DNA of 64,000 bases from positions 926,823-990,822 of the forward strand of contig NZ_LFMD02000003.1 of assembly GCF_015776785.2 (NCBI RefSeq), in the 5' to 3' direction. The notes below the pieces were generated by a model. That model saw only the letters and a list, made by a program, of their open reading frames with translations, did no database searches and was not told the DNA's origin. The DNA comes from Kitasatospora sp. SUK 42 (lineage in GTDB: Bacteria; Actinomycetota; Actinomycetes; Streptomycetales; Streptomycetaceae). Shown here one piece after another: positions 20,202 to 28,458 of the stretch; position 1 is the first letter of the stretch, and every line of letters begins with the position of its first letter. The position numbers and the translations under genes are program-made.

Positions 20202-21497
20202 TCACCGCGCCGCCGCCCGCCCCGCCGCGTCGAAGTCCCGCAGCGCCTTCGCCAGCCGCTCGGACTGCATCCCCGCCGCGAGCGAGCGCGCCAGCGCCGC
20301 CGTACGGGCGGCCTCCCGCTGGTCGCCGAGGTGCCGGTGGGTCTCGGCCAGGCGGACCATCAGCAGCGCCTTGGTCCGGGCCCGCCCTGGCCCGAGCCCG
20401 GCGACCGCCTCGGCGAGCAGCGCCTTGGCCATCCGGTGCCGGCCGAGCGCCAGCCGCCCCTCCCCCACCATCCCGGCGAGTTCGGCCCGGGTCTCCTCGG
20501 TGCCGGGCACGCCGTCCAGTTCGGCGAAGGCCCGGGCGGCGGTGGCCTCGGCCTGCTCGGCCTCGCCGCGGCGGCCGTGCGCGCGGGCGATCCGGCCGAG
20601 CTGGCGGGCCCGGGCGGTGGGGCTCAGCGCGGGACCGTGGGCCTCCAGGGCGGTGCGCAGCGCGGAGACGGCGTCCAGGCCGCGCCCGCCGCCGCCCTGG
20701 GTGGCGAGCACGACCAGCGCGCCGAGTCCGGCGACTCCGAGCCGGGCGTCGCCGCTGACGTGGGCGGCGCGCAGTGCGGCGACGAAGGCGCGCTGGGCGG
20801 CCGCGTCGTGGCCGAGGTCGTACGCGGCCCAGCCGGCCAGCCGGGCGAGTCTGCTGGCCGTGCCGTACAGTTCGCGGCCGAGCCGCTCGTCGTACGCTCC
20901 CAGTTCCAACAGCTTTGCCAGCATGGCGAGTTCGGCCCTGGCAGGGCCGAGGACGAGACCGCCGCCGCAGGAGCGTTCGAGCCGCTGTTTGCTGCGGTAG
21001 GACAGGCCGAGTTCGCCGGCCAGCCCGGGGTCGACGCGCAGCGCGCCCTCGCCGCCCCCGACCGGCGGGGGCGTGGAGCCGAGCCGTTCGGCGGCGTGGT
21101 CGAGGTCGGCGCTGCGGAACAGGTCGGTGAGGCGGACGGGCCCGGCGTCGGTGGCGGCCTCGCGCAGCGCGGTCTGGGCGGTGTCGGCGGTCCAGGGGTC
21201 GGTGAGCAGCCGGGGCGAGAGGATCTTGGCGCCGCGGTGGCCGCCCATCCGGCCCCAGAGCTGTTCGTAGGTGACGGCGATGCCCAGGGTGCGGCTGAGC
21301 ACCTCGCAGACGGTCTGGTCGTGCGGGCTGCGCGGCACCATGCCGCGGTCGCGCCACTTGTACGGGGCGGTGGAGCTGATGGCCAGGCCCGGCGGCAGGG
21401 CGAGGCTCACCTCGCGGGCGAGCCGTTCCGGGCTCCAGCCGAGCTGGTGCAGTATCCGGGCCAGCTCCTCGTTCCGCCTTCGCTGCAGATCGGCCAT
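20202..21497 (-). CDS. Cytoplasmic regulator with N-terminal helix-turn-helix-like and C-terminal TPR-like helices
   Basis: A 431-residue soluble protein. Residues 1-90 (ELARILHQLGWSPERLAREVS ... APYKWRDRGMVPRSPHDQTVCEVLSRTLG) look like a divergent XRE-type DNA-binding domain. From about residue 170 on it is Ala/Leu/Arg-rich helical sequence with tetratricopeptide-like helical pairs (for example LGRIARAHGRRGEAEQAEATAARAFAEL). This architecture recurs in many Streptomyces regulators of development and secondary metabolism, such as NsdA-type proteins, but I cannot assign it to one. Start ATG 21497. It is followed on the same strand by the leuS leader, and a tRNA gene lies about 100 bases upstream of its start. 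Confidence 0.8.
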   Translation of the reverse strand: MADLQRRRNEELARILHQLGWSPERLAREVSLALPPGLAISSTAPYKWRDRGMVPRSPHDQTVCEVLSRTLGIAVTYEQLWGRMGGHRGAKILSPRLLTDPWTADTAQTALREAATDAGPVRLTDLFRSADLDHAAERLGSTPPPVGGGEGALRVDPGLAGELGLSYRSKQRLERSCGGGLVLGPARAELAMLAKLLELGAYDERLGRELYGTASRLARLAGWAAYDLGHDAAAQRAFVAALRAAHVSGDARLGVAGLGALVVLATQGGGGRGLDAVSALRTALEAHGPALSPTARARQLGRIARAHGRRGEAEQAEATAARAFAELDGVPGTEETRAELAGMVGEGRLALGRHRMAKALLAEAVAGLGPGRARTKALLMVRLAETHRHLGDQREAARTAALARSLAAGMQSERLAKALRDFDAAGRAAAR

Positions 21498-21553
21498 GGC
21501 ACGACGTTAGCGGTCTTTCCGGCCGGTTCGCGGGTGGCGGGGCAGAACGGCGA

Positions 21554-21585
21554 AGAGCCGCCCCCCGTTTCCGGGTGGCGGCTCT
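21554..21585 (-). terminator. Hairpin after the first tRNA-Ala gene
   Basis: Arms AGAGCCGCC and GGCGGCTCT with additional pairing of CCCG/CGGG around TTT. It starts nine bases beyond the tRNA 3' end on the minus strand. Confidence 0.7.
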
Positions 21586-21594
21586 CGACTGCTG

Positions 21595-21667
<73 letters not shown>

Positions 21668-21675
21668 TCGACCTG

Positions 21676-21728
21676 CGATGTCACCGAAGGTTTCCGATCG
21701 TTTCCGTCCGTTTCCCTCGGCGACATCG
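21676..21728 (-). repeat. Three 10-bp repeats inside an inverted repeat in the tRNA-Ala leader
   Basis: GTTTCCGATC, GTTTCCGTCC and GTTTCCCTCG follow each other at 21690, 21700 and 21710. They are bracketed by CGATGTCACCGA and its near-complement TCGGCGACATCG, so the precursor leader of this tRNA could fold into a long hairpin with the repeats in its loop. Confidence 0.65.
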
Positions 21729-21731
21729 ACT

Positions 21732-21760
21732 ACTTTACACGGTCCTGGGCATGCTCAGAA
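21732..21760 (-). promoter_or_regulatory. Promoter of tRNA-Ala copy 1
   Basis: TTCTGA and TAAAGT are separated by 17 bases on the minus strand; TAAAGT is a good -10. Transcription would start about 58 bases before the mature tRNA. Confidence 0.6.
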
Positions 21761-21807
21761 ATCCGTTCCCCCGCGGTGCCGGTGCGGGCCGCTCCGCCGG
21801 TCCCGGC

Positions 21808-23250
21808 TCAGCGCGTCACCACCCGTCGGCTGCGGGCCGCGAAGGCCGCGGCCACGAGCACGGAGGCGGCGTTGACGGCCAGGGTGACCTGCAGTGCGTG
21901 CCCGGATTCGGCGGCCGGCGCCGGCAGGTCCACCTGTCCGAGGAAGACCGAGCCGAGCACCGCGACGCCGGTCACCTGCCCGAGCTGGATGACCGTCACC
22001 ATCACCCCGCTGGCGTCTGCCGCGTCCTCGGGCGCCACCCCCGCGAGTGCCCGGGCGAACAGCGGCGAGTACGCGCAGCCGGCGATCAGGCCGAGCCCGG
22101 CCATCTCGGCCAGCGGCAGCGCCCCGATCTCCGCACCGCCGCCGAGCAGCACCCCCAGCAGCAGGTAGCCCCCGCCGAGCAGCAGCCCGGCGAGGACCGG
22201 CAGCAGTCCGTGCAGCTGGCCCGGCAGCCGGTGCCAGTGCAGGCTGGACAGGCCGAAGCCGACCGCGACGGGCGCCGAGCAGAGCCCGGCGCGCAGCGCG
22301 GTGTGGCCGAGCCCGGCCTGCTGGTGCAGGGCGAAGGCGAACATGAAGCCCGAGAAGGCCGCCATGATCGAGAACAGTCCGGCGGCGGCCGGGCGCAGAC
22401 CGGGGGCGCCCAGCACCCGCCCGGAGATCAGCGGCTGCCCGCCGCGCCGGGCGACCGCGCGCTCCACGACGACGAACAGGGCGAACAGCAGCCCGCTGCC
22501 CGCGATCATCGCCCAGCCCCAGGCGGGCCAGCCGAGTTCGTGGCCGAGCACCAGCGGCACCACCAGCAGGCCGAGCGCCGAGCCCAGCACCACCAGGCCG
22601 GGGAGGTCGAAGCCGCGCGAGGCGTCGCCGGGCAGCCGCGGCAGCAGCCGGGCGCCGGTCGCCAGCAGCACCAGCCCGATCGGCACGTTGACCAGGAACA
22701 CCGGGCGCCATCCGGTGCCGAACAGGTCGGCGCTGACCAGCACCCCGCCGAGCACCTGCCCGAGCGCCATGCCGCCGGCCAGCACCGCCGAGTAGAAGCC
22801 GAGCGCCCGGGTGCGGGCGGCGCCGGTGAAGGTGCGCTGCAGCAGGCTCATCACCTGCGGCACCATCAGCGCCGATCCCGCGCCCTGGAACAGCCGGAAG
22901 GCGATCAGCCAGCCGGTGGTCGGGGCGAGGCCGCAGGCCAGCGAGGTGGTGGTGAAGGCGGCCAGGCCGAGCTGGAACAGCCGGCTGTAGCCGTAGCGGG
23001 CGCCGAGGCGGGCGCCGGTGATGAGCAGGACCGCGTAGGCGATGGTGTAACCGGCGATCACCAGTTGCAGGGCGGCGCCGGAGGCGCCCAGGTCGGTGCG
23101 GATGGTGGGCACCGCGACGTTGACGATGGAGACGTCGAGCACGGCCATGAACTGCCCGCACAGGACGAGAGCGAGGAGCGGCCCGGGCCGTACGGCCGCG
23201 GTCCGGGTGGTGCCTCCGGCCGCGCCGGGCCGGATCTGAAGGTCCGTCAT
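21808..23250 (-). CDS. MFS drug:proton antiporter, DHA2 (14-helix) family
   Basis: A 480-residue permease of the EmrB/QacA family. Typical signatures are FMAVLDVSIVNVAVPTI in helix 1 and the GARLGARYG loop between helices 2 and 3. The motif-C region in helix 5 (GGMALGQVLGGVL) and about fourteen hydrophobic segments follow. It should export toxic compounds using the proton gradient. ATG 23250 begins the protein (MTDLQIRPG); the frame runs further upstream only as an antisense shadow of the divergent regulator. Its partner regulator is encoded divergently 100 bases away. The pair lies between two identical tRNA-Ala genes. Confidence 0.93.
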   Translation of the reverse strand: MTDLQIRPGAAGGTTRTAAVRPGPLLALVLCGQFMAVLDVSIVNVAVPTIRTDLGASGAALQLVIAGYTIAYAVLLITGARLGARYGYSRLFQLGLAAFTTTSLACGLAPTTGWLIAFRLFQGAGSALMVPQVMSLLQRTFTGAARTRALGFYSAVLAGGMALGQVLGGVLVSADLFGTGWRPVFLVNVPIGLVLLATGARLLPRLPGDASRGFDLPGLVVLGSALGLLVVPLVLGHELGWPAWGWAMIAGSGLLFALFVVVERAVARRGGQPLISGRVLGAPGLRPAAAGLFSIMAAFSGFMFAFALHQQAGLGHTALRAGLCSAPVAVGFGLSSLHWHRLPGQLHGLLPVLAGLLLGGGYLLLGVLLGGGAEIGALPLAEMAGLGLIAGCAYSPLFARALAGVAPEDAADASGVMVTVIQLGQVTGVAVLGSVFLGQVDLPAPAAESGHALQVTLAVNAASVLVAAAFAARSRRVVTR

Positions 23251-23273
23251 GCCAACCAGCCTGCGGCCGTGGC

Positions 23274-23308
23274 GGTACTGGTGGTTAGAGCCTGCTGATC
23301 CTGGTACC
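23274..23308. promoter_or_regulatory. Possible operator between MFS pump and XRE regulator
   Basis: GGTACTGG and CCTGGTACC form an imperfect inverted repeat centred in the 100-base divergent gap, and CCAACCAG / CTGGTGG partly repeats the motif. Suits a local regulator binding both promoters, but no footprint data exist here. Confidence 0.3.
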
Positions 23309-23353
23309 GACAGCACCTGTATCGCCCGGGCCCGCTGCGGCACGATGGACGGC

Positions 23354-24247
23354 ATGACCGTGCTGGAGGAGCTCCCCGCCGCGGCGAACGGCCGCGACCG
23401 CCGCCGAACCGAACTGGCCCGCTTCCTGAAGGCCTGCCGGGCGCGGGTCACCCCCGAGGAGGTCGGCCTGCCGCCCGGGCTGCGCCGCCGCACGCCGGGG
23501 CTACGGCGCGAGGAGGTCGCGCAGCTCGCCGGGGTCGGGGTCACCTGGTACACGTGGCTGGAGCAGGGGCGTCCGATCAACGCGAGCGAGCAGGTGCTGC
23601 TGGCGGTGGCCCGGGCGCTGCGGCTGGACGGCACCGAGCGCGAGCACCTGTTCCGACTGGCCGGGGTGGCCCCCTCGGGGCTCGCGCAGCCGGGCCCGCC
23701 GGAGTTGAGCCCGTCGATCCAGGTGATCCTGGACTCGCTCGCCCCGCTGCCGGCCGCGGTCTCCAACACCCGCTTCGACGTGCTGAGCTACAACCAGCCG
23801 TACCGTTCGCTGTTCGGCACCGAGCGGACGGGCAGCTCGAAGGGCTTCAACAGCCTCGTGTGCATGCTCCTCGCCCCGCCCTGCTGCAACCCGTGCGAGA
23901 ACCGCGACGAGGCCCTGCCGCGCATGGTGGCGGTGCTGCGCTCGGCGTACGGCAAGCACGTCGGCGAGCCGGCCTGGGAGGCGCACGTGCAGCGGCTGTC
24001 GGCGCGCAGCGAGCTGTTCCGGGAGCTGTGGGAGCGCCAGGAGGTGGCACCGACCGAGACCTGGCCGCGGATCTTCCGCCACCCGTCGGTCGGCGTGCTG
24101 CGACTGAACGCCACCTACCTGACGATGCCGGGCGTGCCGGAGTGCTACATCGTGGTGTACGTCCCGGCGACGCCGGAGGACCAGGAGCGGGTCGAGCTGC
24201 TCAACTCCCTGCCGCCGGGCGGCTGGACGCACACCTGCCTGCGCTGA
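23354..24247 (+). CDS. XRE family regulator with MmyB-like ligand-binding domain
   Basis: A 297-residue regulator. The N-terminal helix-turn-helix (about residues 45-80) has the family's RTPGLRREEVAQLAGVGVTWYTWLEQGR. The C-terminal MmyB-like domain begins at about residue 120 and includes NTRFDVLSYNQPYRSLFG and the Cys-rich segment APPCCNPCENR. Family members are paired with MFS pumps or short-chain dehydrogenases and often regulate their neighbour, which suits its divergent position. ATG 23354 is chosen; ATG 23345 is an equally plausible alternative, and neither has a strong ribosome site. The three cysteines in APPCCNPC are unusual and might sense metal or oxidation. Confidence 0.92.
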   Translation: MTVLEELPAAANGRDRRRTELARFLKACRARVTPEEVGLPPGLRRRTPGLRREEVAQLAGVGVTWYTWLEQGRPINASEQVLLAVARALRLDGTEREHLFRLAGVAPSGLAQPGPPELSPSIQVILDSLAPLPAAVSNTRFDVLSYNQPYRSLFGTERTGSSKGFNSLVCMLLAPPCCNPCENRDEALPRMVAVLRSAYGKHVGEPAWEAHVQRLSARSELFRELWERQEVAPTETWPRIFRHPSVGVLRLNATYLTMPGVPECYIVVYVPATPEDQERVELLNSLPPGGWTHTCLR

Positions 24248-24290
24248 GGGCCGCCCGGAGGGGGCGCCGCCCGAGAGCACCCGGAAACGC

Positions 24291-24325
24291 CGGGAGGCCG
24301 CCACCCGTTGGGTGACGGCCTCCCG
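24291..24325. terminator. Hairpin between the XRE gene and tRNA-Ala copy 2
   Basis: CGGGAGGCCG and CGGCCTCCCG arms with an inner CACCC/GGGTG pair around GTT. Convergent transcripts from the regulator (+) and the tRNA (-) both meet it. Confidence 0.75.
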
Positions 24326-24333
24326 AACCACTG

Positions 24334-24406
<73 letters not shown>

Positions 24407-24520
24407 GCACTCACCGGATCTCCCGCTTCCCTTCCGGGCCGCGTTCCTTCCCTGCGAACGAGGAAGACTCTAGCTGGTCAGGGCCGGAACTGCGAAATCC
24501 GCCCTCTCCAGGGCCCCCGC

Positions 24521-24540
24521 CGGGCCCCCGCGGGGGCCCG
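24521..24540 (-). terminator. Perfect GC palindrome after the histidine phosphatase gene
   Basis: CGGGCCCCCG / CGGGGGCCCG, 12 bases beyond the stop. No U-tract; likely end of the nadD operon transcript. Confidence 0.55.
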
Positions 24541-24551
24541 TGCCGGAGCCG

Positions 24552-25202
24552 TCAGGTGTCGTCGCCGATGACCGGCTGCGGGAGCGTGCCCGCGTTGTGC
24601 TCCAGGAGCCGCCAGCCGCGCGCCCCCCGGCCGAGCACCGACCAGCAGCAGTTGGACAGCCCGCCGAAGCACTCCCACAGGGGGGGCTCCAGCGCCAGCA
24701 GCCGCCCGAGCATGGTGCGGATGGTGCCGCCGTGGCTGACCACGACCAGCGTGCCGTTCTCCGGCAGCTTGGCGACGGCCTCCAGCACCACCGGCACCGA
24801 GCGGTCGGCGACCTCGGTGGCCAGCTCGCCGCCACCGCCGCGGCGCACCGGATCGCCGGCCGCCCAGGCCGCGTACTCCTCCGGGTAGCGCTCGCGGATC
24901 TCGGCGTTGGTCAGGCCCTGCCAGGAGCCCGCGTAGGTCTCCCGCAGGCCCTCGTGGTGCTGCACGTCGAGGCCGGTGACCGCGGCCAGCTCCTCGGCGG
25001 TGCGCCGGGCGCGCTTGAGGTCCGAGGAGATCAGCAGGTCCGGGCGCAGGCCGGAGAGCAGCCGGGCCGCCCGCTGGGCCTGCACGACGCCCTGGCCGGT
25101 CAGTTCGATGTCGGTGGTGCCCTGGAAGCGCGACTCCAGGTTCCAGGAGGTCTGACCGTGCCGCCAGAAGACGATGCGCGGGCCGCGCGCGTCCCGGCTC
25201 AG
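24552..25202 (-). CDS. Histidine phosphatase superfamily (phosphoglycerate mutase-like) protein, apparent CTG start
   Basis: A 216-residue enzyme of the RHG family. The catalytic motif WRHGQTSWN is at residues 13-21, the second catalytic His is in VSHGGTIRTM, and the helical lid ETYAGSWQGL follows the core. All ATG, GTG or TTG codons in frame lie downstream of the RHG motif; the first is GTG 25085, which would delete the catalytic His. The natural start is therefore most likely the CTG at 25202, which overlaps the rsfS stop as CTGA and has GAGGA six bases before it. Translationally coupled to rsfS. Specific substrate unknown; relatives include phosphoglycerate mutases, alpha-ribazole and acyl phosphatases. 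Confidence 0.9.
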   Translation of the reverse strand: MSRDARGPRIVFWRHGQTSWNLESRFQGTTDIELTGQGVVQAQRAARLLSGLRPDLLISSDLKRARRTAEELAAVTGLDVQHHEGLRETYAGSWQGLTNAEIRERYPEEYAAWAAGDPVRRGGGGELATEVADRSVPVVLEAVAKLPENGTLVVVSHGGTIRTMLGRLLALEPPLWECFGGLSNCCWSVLGRGARGWRLLEHNAGTLPQPVIGDDT

Positions 25203-25657
25203 TGCAGGTCCTCGGGCTTGCCGAAGTCGTCGGCCGGGGCGACGGCGTTGCCGGCCTGGTCGGTGATGGCGTCGGGGCGGTTGCGCGAGGCCAGGGCGTC
25301 CTCGGGCAGCGGCAGCTCCGGGCAGTCCTTCCAGAGCCGGTCCAGCGAGTAGAAGGAGCGCTCCTCGGAGTGCTGGACGTGCACCACGATGTCCAGGTAG
25401 TCGAGCAGGATCCAGCGGCCCTCGCGCTCGCCCTCGCGGCGCACCGGCTTGATGTCCAGCTGCTCGCGCAGCTGGTCCTCGATCTCCTCGGCGATCGAGC
25501 GGACCTGGCGGTCGTTGTTCGCGGAGGCGATCAGGAAGGCGTCGGTGATCGACAGCACCTCGCTGACGTCGAAGGCGATGATGTTGTGCGCGAGCTTGTC
25601 GGCCGCCGCCTGCGCGGCGACGGTGATGAGCTGCTGGCTGTGGTCGGTGACGGTCAC
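25199..25657 (-). CDS. rsfS: Ribosomal silencing factor RsfS
   Basis: A 152-residue RsfS/DUF143 protein with LAHNIIAFDVSEVLSITDAFLIAS, the family core DRQVRSIAEEIEDQL and GRWILLDYLDIVVHVQ. It binds L14 on the 50S subunit and blocks joining to 30S when nutrients are short. The C-terminus has an actinobacterial extension ending DFGKPEDLH. GTG 25657 start with GGAAG before it. It lies between the LCP gene and the phosphatase in the nadD operon. Confidence 0.97.
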   Translation of the reverse strand: MTVTDHSQQLITVAAQAAADKLAHNIIAFDVSEVLSITDAFLIASANNDRQVRSIAEEIEDQLREQLDIKPVRREGEREGRWILLDYLDIVVHVQHSEERSFYSLDRLWKDCPELPLPEDALASRNRPDAITDQAGNAVAPADDFGKPEDLH

Positions 25658-25891
25658 GGTGTTCTTCCGGCTCGGCGGCTTGGGGCGCCCCGGCGCACGG
25701 CCGGGGTCGCCTTCCAGGATCTCACGCCGTCCCGGCGGCCCCGGAACCGTTTTCCAGGACCCCCGGGGCCGCCACGGAGCCGCCGGGGCGGCCGAAACCG
25801 CCGGGGCCGCGAAAGCCGTCGGCGGCCACCCGAGGCCCCGGAGGGCACCGGAGGCCGCCCGGACCGCCGACGGACACGGCCCCGCGCCCGC
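25658..25891 (-). other. GC-rich gap with overlapping GCCGCCGGGG-type inverted repeats
   Basis: A 234-base interval between rsfS and the LCP gene. It is dense in CGGCGG/CCGCCG words that can form several alternative hairpins in the mRNA; no frame looks coding. It may act as a processing or partial termination site inside the operon. Confidence 0.4.
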
Positions 25892-27688
25892 CTACTGGTT
25901 CTTCGGCGGCTGGTAGTCCTTGCCGAGCACGACCACCAGGTCCGCGGTCTGGGCGTCGCCCGTCTTCTTCACCACCGTGTCCGGCAGACCCAGGCTGGTC
26001 GCCAGCGACTTCGCCGCGGCCTGCCGGGCGTCGTCGGTGTAGCGGATCTCACTGGCGGCCTGCGGGGCGGTCTTGGCGCCGCCCGGCACGAAGGTCAGGC
26101 CGGAGTTGACGATCTGGACCTGTGCGGCGGCCGCCGCCGTGTCGCTGCCGGAGGCGTCCTGCAGCGCGACCCGGGCCGGGGCGTCGGCCGAGGCCGCGGA
26201 CTTCACGGTGCCGCCGAGCACGTCCTTGACCTGCTTGCCCGCGGTCGCCTCGTCCAGGCCGCCGTCCGGCTTGACGGTCAGCGCGCTGGTGCCGAAGTGG
26301 CCGTCCTTCGCCTGCTGGGCGAGCTGGGCGAGCACCCCCGCGAGGGCGTCCTCGGGCAGCGAGGGGTCGAGCACCGCGTTCATCCGGTGCACGTCGTCCT
26401 TGGCGTCCTTGAAGTCGGTCGGCATGGTGCGCACCACCGCGTCCATGACCTGCCCGAACCGGGCCAGCTGGGCGTCCCGGTTCTCGCCCGGCGCCTGGAG
26501 CGTGGCGTACGCGACCGCAGCCTTCCCGCTCAGCAGGATGTTCTTGCCCGCCGGGGAGAGCAGCTTGCCGTCCGGCTTGCCGCCCTCGTGGGTCTCGGCG
26601 TTGGTGTCCACCCGGATGCCGCCGAGCTGGGAGACGAGCATCTCCAGGTACGGGGTGTCCAGCCGCCAGGTGCCGGCCACCGGGGCGCCGAGCACGGTGG
26701 CCAGGCCGTCGCGGGTCGCCGAGGCGCCGATCGCGTCCATGGCCTGGCCGACGGTGGTCACCGGCGGGTCGCCGGGGCCGGGCAGCCGCAGGGTGTCGGG
26801 CAGCAGCAGCACCGTGCCCTTCTTGCCGGAGGCGTCGTTGACCAGCAGCGCGCTGGACATCTTGCCCTGCAGGTCGCGCAGGTGGACGACGTTGACCTGG
26901 CGCCCGCCGACCGCGGCGGCCACGGTCGGCTTGCCGCCGGTGAACCACAGGTAGCCGCCCACGCCGCCCGCCGCGAGCGCCACCACGACACCGAGGCCGA
27001 TCAGCCGGTTGCGCAGCTTGCGGCGCCGCTCGGCGCGCACCTCGCTGCGGGACTCGGCGAACTTCAGCCAGTCGATGACGTCCTCGGACTGCTCCGCCTC
27101 CTCGTCGACGAAGGTGAACTCGCCCGTGGTGTAGGAGTCCTTGGGCGCCCGGCCGCCGGCCTTCCCGGCCCGGGCCCCGGCGACCTGCTCGGAGGGCGGC
27201 GCGGGCTGGGCCGGGGCCGCCTCGGCGGCGGGCCGGGCCGTGCGGGCGCGCGGCGGCGGCACGATGGCGGTCGCGGCGGTCGCGGCGGTCGCGGCGGGAG
27301 CCGGAGCGGTCGCGGGCTCGGCGGTCGCGGGCTCAGGCTCCGGCTCGGCGACGACCGGGGCGGCCTGGTACGGCTGCTGCTGGTACGCCTGCTGCTGGTA
27401 GCCGCCGTACGGGTCCTGCCCGTACACCGGCTGCCCGTACTGGTCGTACTGCTGCTGCTCGTACTGGCCCTGCTGCTGCGGGTACCCCTGGTACCCCTGC
27501 TGGTACGCCTGCTCCTGGTAGCCGCCCCCGTACGTGCCCTGCCCGTACACCGGCTGCCCGTACTGGTCGTACTGCTGCTGCTCGTACTGGCCCTGCTGCT
27601 GCGGGTACTCCTGCTGGTACCCCTGGTACGGCTGCTGGTACTGCCCGGTGGACCACTCCTCCGGCTGCTGGCCGCTGCGTTCCGTCAC
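25892..27688 (-). CDS. LytR-CpsA-Psr-like membrane protein with Gln/Tyr-rich cytoplasmic tail and LytR_C domain
   Basis: A 598-residue protein. Residues 1-105 are a Gln/Tyr/Gly/Pro-rich tail with repeated QYEQQQYDQYGQPVYGQ units. A Pro/Ala segment follows, then one membrane helix (LIGLGVVVALAAGGVGGYLWF, about residues 230-250). The LCP-like domain contains LLLPDTLRL and LEMLVSQLGGIRV, and the C-terminal LytR_C domain contains VQIVNSGL. Classical LCP enzymes attach anionic polymers to peptidoglycan, but the usual Arg/Asp catalytic signatures are not evident, so catalysis is doubtful. GTG 27688 has AGGAGC before it; frame upstream is the antisense-like nadD region. Starts 13 bases after nadD, so co-transcribed. 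Confidence 0.88.
   Translation of the reverse strand: MTERSGQQPEEWSTGQYQQPYQGYQQEYPQQQGQYEQQQYDQYGQPVYGQGTYGGGYQEQAYQQGYQGYPQQQGQYEQQQYDQYGQPVYGQDPYGGYQQQAYQQQPYQAAPVVAEPEPEPATAEPATAPAPAATAATAATAIVPPPRARTARPAAEAAPAQPAPPSEQVAGARAGKAGGRAPKDSYTTGEFTFVDEEAEQSEDVIDWLKFAESRSEVRAERRRKLRNRLIGLGVVVALAAGGVGGYLWFTGGKPTVAAAVGGRQVNVVHLRDLQGKMSSALLVNDASGKKGTVLLLPDTLRLPGPGDPPVTTVGQAMDAIGASATRDGLATVLGAPVAGTWRLDTPYLEMLVSQLGGIRVDTNAETHEGGKPDGKLLSPAGKNILLSGKAAVAYATLQAPGENRDAQLARFGQVMDAVVRTMPTDFKDAKDDVHRMNAVLDPSLPEDALAGVLAQLAQQAKDGHFGTSALTVKPDGGLDEATAGKQVKDVLGGTVKSAASADAPARVALQDASGSDTAAAAAQVQIVNSGLTFVPGGAKTAPQAASEIRYTDDARQAAAKSLATSLGLPDTVVKKTGDAQTADLVVVLGKDYQPPKNQ
27415..27608. repeat. 71-bp perfect direct repeat inside the LCP gene tail
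   Basis: Bases 27415-27485 are repeated exactly at 27538-27608, with a period of 123 bp, which is 41 codons. It encodes two copies of the Gln/Tyr-rich unit, so the tail length could change by recombination without a frameshift. Confidence 0.9.
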
Positions 27689-27701
27689 GCCCGCTCCTGG
27701 C

Positions 27702-28334
27702 TCAGGTCCCGTGCGGCGCGTACAGCGCCCGCTTGTCGATGTAGCGGACCACGCCGTCCGGGACGAGGTACCAGACCGGCTCGCCCTTGGCGACCCGGTT
27801 GCGGCAGTCCGTGGAGGAGATGGCCAGCGCCGGGACCTCCACCAGGGAGACCCCGCCCACCGGAAGTCCGGCGTCCGACAGAGTGTGCCCCGGGCGGGTG
27901 CACCCGATGAAGTGGGCCAGCGAGAACAGCTCGTCGGAGTCGTGCCAGGAGAGGATCTGGGCGAGCGCGTCGGCACCGGTGATGAAGAAGAGGTCGGCGT
28001 CCGGGTTCAGGGCGTGCAGGTCGCGCAGGGTGTCGACGGTGTAGGTCGGGCCCTGGCGGTCGATGTCGATCCGGCTGACCGAGAACTGCGGGTTCTCCGC
28101 GGTGGCGATGACCGTCATCAGGTAGCGGTCCTCGGCCGGGGTGACCTGGCGGTCGCTCTTCTGCCAGGGCTGCCCGGTCGGGACGAAGATCACCTCGTCC
28201 AGGTGGAACGCGCTCGCCACCTCACTGGCGGCGACCAGGTGGCCGTGGTGAATGGGGTCGAAGGTGCCGCCCATCACGCCGAGGCGCTTCTTCACCGGTT
28301 CCGGTCCGCCGGGAATCCCGGCCTGCTCTCCCAT
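27702..28334 (-). CDS. nadD: Nicotinate-nucleotide adenylyltransferase
   Basis: A 210-residue NaMN adenylyltransferase. The nucleotidyl-transferase motif [12 protein letters not shown] is near residues 22-33 and the C-terminal [10 protein letters not shown] near 172. It makes deamido-NAD from nicotinate mononucleotide and ATP in the NAD pathway. ATG 28334 adds about 17 residues before the core; a start at the residue before RLGVMGG is also possible. AAGGTG precedes it. First gene of the nadD-LCP-rsfS-phosphatase operon. Confidence 0.97.
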   Translation of the reverse strand: MGEQAGIPGGPEPVKKRLGVMGGTFDPIHHGHLVAASEVASAFHLDEVIFVPTGQPWQKSDRQVTPAEDRYLMTVIATAENPQFSVSRIDIDRQGPTYTVDTLRDLHALNPDADLFFITGADALAQILSWHDSDELFSLAHFIGCTRPGHTLSDAGLPVGGVSLVEVPALAISSTDCRNRVAKGEPVWYLVPDGVVRYIDKRALYAPHGT

Positions 28335-28405
28335 GCCGCCACACCTTACGCGACGCCTGTTACGGGGCGGGAACGCCCTGGTGGGGGTTGTTCGCAGATG
28401 CGTGA

Positions 28406-28437
28406 GGGAGCGGCCGGCCCGGTGGCCGGACGCTCCC
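28406..28437 (-). terminator. Terminator after the 51-residue membrane protein gene
   Basis: GGGAGCG...CCGGCC and GGCCGG...CGCTCCC arms with a CGGT loop, 22 bases past the stop. Confidence 0.7.
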
Positions 28438-28458
28438 CGAGCGGTCCCGCGACGCGGT

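Noticed and set aside
27415..27608. CRISPR or insertion sequence
   Set aside because: The two long copies are in frame inside one gene and encode the same peptide unit.
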